64,000 bases of DNA from Martinezella lusitana. GTDB taxonomy: Bacteria > Pseudomonadota > Alphaproteobacteria > Rhizobiales > Rhizobiaceae. The stretch's first letter is position 1; each line of letters starts with the position of its first letter. Shown here piece by piece: positions 62,762-64,000 of the stretch. A program made the translations under genes and the position numbers. Location: NCBI RefSeq assembly GCF_010668395.1, contig NZ_WUEY01000002.1:248001-312000 (forward strand), written 5' to 3'. Under the pieces are notes generated by a model, which did not search any database, was not told the DNA's origin, and was given only the letters and a program-made list of their open reading frames with translations.

Positions 62762-64000
62762 ATGCCCAGCCACGTTGCTCGCCCCATCAATCCGACCTTG
62801 TGGACGCTGACGGCCAGCCGCGCTCCCGAGCTTTCAAGCGAGGCTCCCTCGCGTTGCGACGTCGTCGTGATCGGCGCCGGCTTCACCGGTCTGACCGCGG
62901 CCCTTCATCTTACCCGTGCCGGCCGCTCGGTCACCGTTCTCGAGGCCGGACAATTGGGAGCCGGCGCGAGCGGCATGAATGCCGGCTTCGTCGTCCCGAA
63001 TTTCGCCAAGGCCGATCCGGCCACGGTGCGCCAGAAGCTGCCGAGCGCCGAGGCGGATGCGCTGCTGTCGCTTGTTGGCTCCGGTGCCGACCAGGTTTTC
63101 GCGATCATTGCAGAGGAGCAGATCGCCTGCGACGCCGCGCAGACCGGCTGGCTACAGCCAGCCTATGGCGACGACATGGCGCAGATCCTGCGCCGGCGGG
63201 CAAAGGATTGGACGGAGCTCGGCCGTCCCGTCGACTTTCTCGACGCGCGCGCCATCCGCAACGAAACGGGCATGGACATCTATTCCGGAGGATTGATCGA
63301 CCGTTCCGGCGGCACCATCCATCCGTTGAACTATCTCTACGGACTTGCGCGCGCGGTAACGCGGCGTGGCGGCGTGATCCGCGAGAACAGCCGGGTTGAA
63401 AGCGTCGAACGAGACGGCGGAACCTGGCGCATCGGTTTCGCGGATCATGAGATCGAAGCGGAAGCCGTCATTCTCGCCACCAATGCCTTTACCGACGGCA
63501 TAGCCTCGCGCATGGGGCGAACCGGCGTGCCACTCAAGGTCTATCAGGTAGCGACCAAGCCAATCGACACCGAGACCGTTGCGCGCATCGCACCGAACCG
63601 CCGCCCCGTCGGCGATACGCGTTCCAACCTTTTCACCTACCGGCTCGACCGCGACAACAGGCTGATCAGCGGCGGCATGGCGATCAATCCGATCGGCGCC
63701 TTCGAGCGCGTCGGCCGTGCCGTCGTCGACCGGCTCGTCTCCGAGCTTCGCCTGCCGCGCCATCCGGGTATCGAGATCGTCTGGACCGGCACCGCCGTCA
63801 TGACGCCGGATTTCCTGCCGCGCCTCTACCGCTTCGGCGAGGGCTTTTTCGGGGGCATCGGCTGCAATGGCCGCGGCATCGCCATGACGGCGCAGCTCGG
63901 CCGGACGCTTGCGAGGCTGGCGCTCGGCGAACCGGCGGAATCCCTGCCGATCCCGCTCCAATCCAGCCGCCCGCTGCCCTTTCACGCGCTCACGCCCATG
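62762..64000 (+). CDS. DAO-family FAD oxidoreductase (PuuB-like), 3' end cut by window
   Basis: At least 413 residues of a flavin-dependent amine or amino-acid oxidase. The FAD motif VVVIGAGFTGLTAALHLTRA is near residue 35 and EAGQLGAGASGMNAGFVVPN follows, as in gamma-glutamylputrescine oxidase-type enzymes. IHPLNYLYGLARAVTRRGGV and GFFGGIGCNGRGIAMTAQLG are further family segments. The reading frame is still open at the window edge, but little should be missing. It is the last visible gene of the GntR-DUF3830 operon and suggests an amine or amino-acid-like substrate. Confidence 0.85.
   Translation, partial: MPSHVARPINPTLWTLTASRAPELSSEAPSRCDVVVIGAGFTGLTAALHLTRAGRSVTVLEAGQLGAGASGMNAGFVVPNFAKADPATVRQKLPSAEADALLSLVGSGADQVFAIIAEEQIACDAAQTGWLQPAYGDDMAQILRRRAKDWTELGRPVDFLDARAIRNETGMDIYSGGLIDRSGGTIHPLNYLYGLARAVTRRGGVIRENSRVESVERDGGTWRIGFADHEIEAEAVILATNAFTDGIASRMGRTGVPLKVYQVATKPIDTETVARIAPNRRPVGDTRSNLFTYRLDRDNRLISGGMAINPIGAFERVGRAVVDRLVSELRLPRHPGIEIVWTGTAVMTPDFLPRLYRFGEGFFGGIGCNGRGIAMTAQLGRTLARLALGEPAESLPIPLQSSRPLPFHALTPM

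Overview
The window looks like chromosome or large-replicon DNA from a Rhizobiaceae bacterium (Rhizobium/Agrobacterium/Ensifer group). The support is the high GC content, the density of ABC transporters with their own GntR, LysR or Lrp regulators, Tat-exported enzymes, an IalB-family protein, a globin-coupled chemoreceptor and a TTG-started MntR. No rRNA, tRNA, CRISPR array or intact insertion sequence was seen. About 55 genes are supported, and most form compact operons with ATGA overlaps.

Left third. 1-1611: a partial flavin monooxygenase, a long imperfect hairpin and a small lipoprotein. 1781-11393: a sugar-acid locus with two FadR-type GntR regulators, a FAD-linked 2-hydroxyacid dehydrogenase, glyoxalase I, KduD, KduI, a CUT2-type ABC transporter (ATPase, permease, Tat-exported binding protein) and an aldo/keto reductase. 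The same palindrome sits in both of its divergent promoters. An IS3-family transposase remnant marks its right border, followed by an atypical agmatinase-family gene. 12955-18634: a STAND-type winged-helix regulator, a DJ-1-like protein without its cysteine, and two Tat-exported hydrolases. Two upstream regions here share a 30-bp element built of 10-bp repeats. 19145-23017: taurine/sulfonate uptake (tauABC) with an SsuD-like monooxygenase.

Middle. 23182-28918: low-affinity phosphate uptake (DUF47 protein plus Pit), MntR with a candidate operator, a double-sensor GGDEF protein, a small MscS channel and an unknown exported protein. 29289-40638: a flavin monooxygenase, a LysR regulator and an apparently complete lysine-to-2-oxoglutarate route. 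That route is lysine 6-dehydrogenase, aminoadipate-semialdehyde dehydrogenase, aminotransferase, HglS and D-2-hydroxyglutarate dehydrogenase, with an Lrp regulator and a pair of 18-bp operator-like elements. 40819-44756: an IalB-family protein, another flavin monooxygenase and a globin-coupled chemoreceptor.

Right third. 44866-48103: ampR divergent from a class A and a class C beta-lactamase in tandem. 48194-49035: two small unknown genes. 49153-54616: a sialic-acid or N-acetylmannosamine locus with a GntR/UTRA regulator, a NanE-NanK fusion, and a CUT1 binding protein with two permeases but no ATPase. 54703-64000: a branched-chain-amino-acid-type transporter (livGFHM on the minus strand). It is divergent from a coupled operon of GntR regulator, DUF3830 protein, TIGR04076-like protein, aldo/keto reductase, NTF2-like protein, Liv-type binding protein and a DAO-type flavoenzyme that runs off the window. 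The substrate of this last locus cannot be read from the sequence, and it is the best candidate for an undescribed catabolic system.
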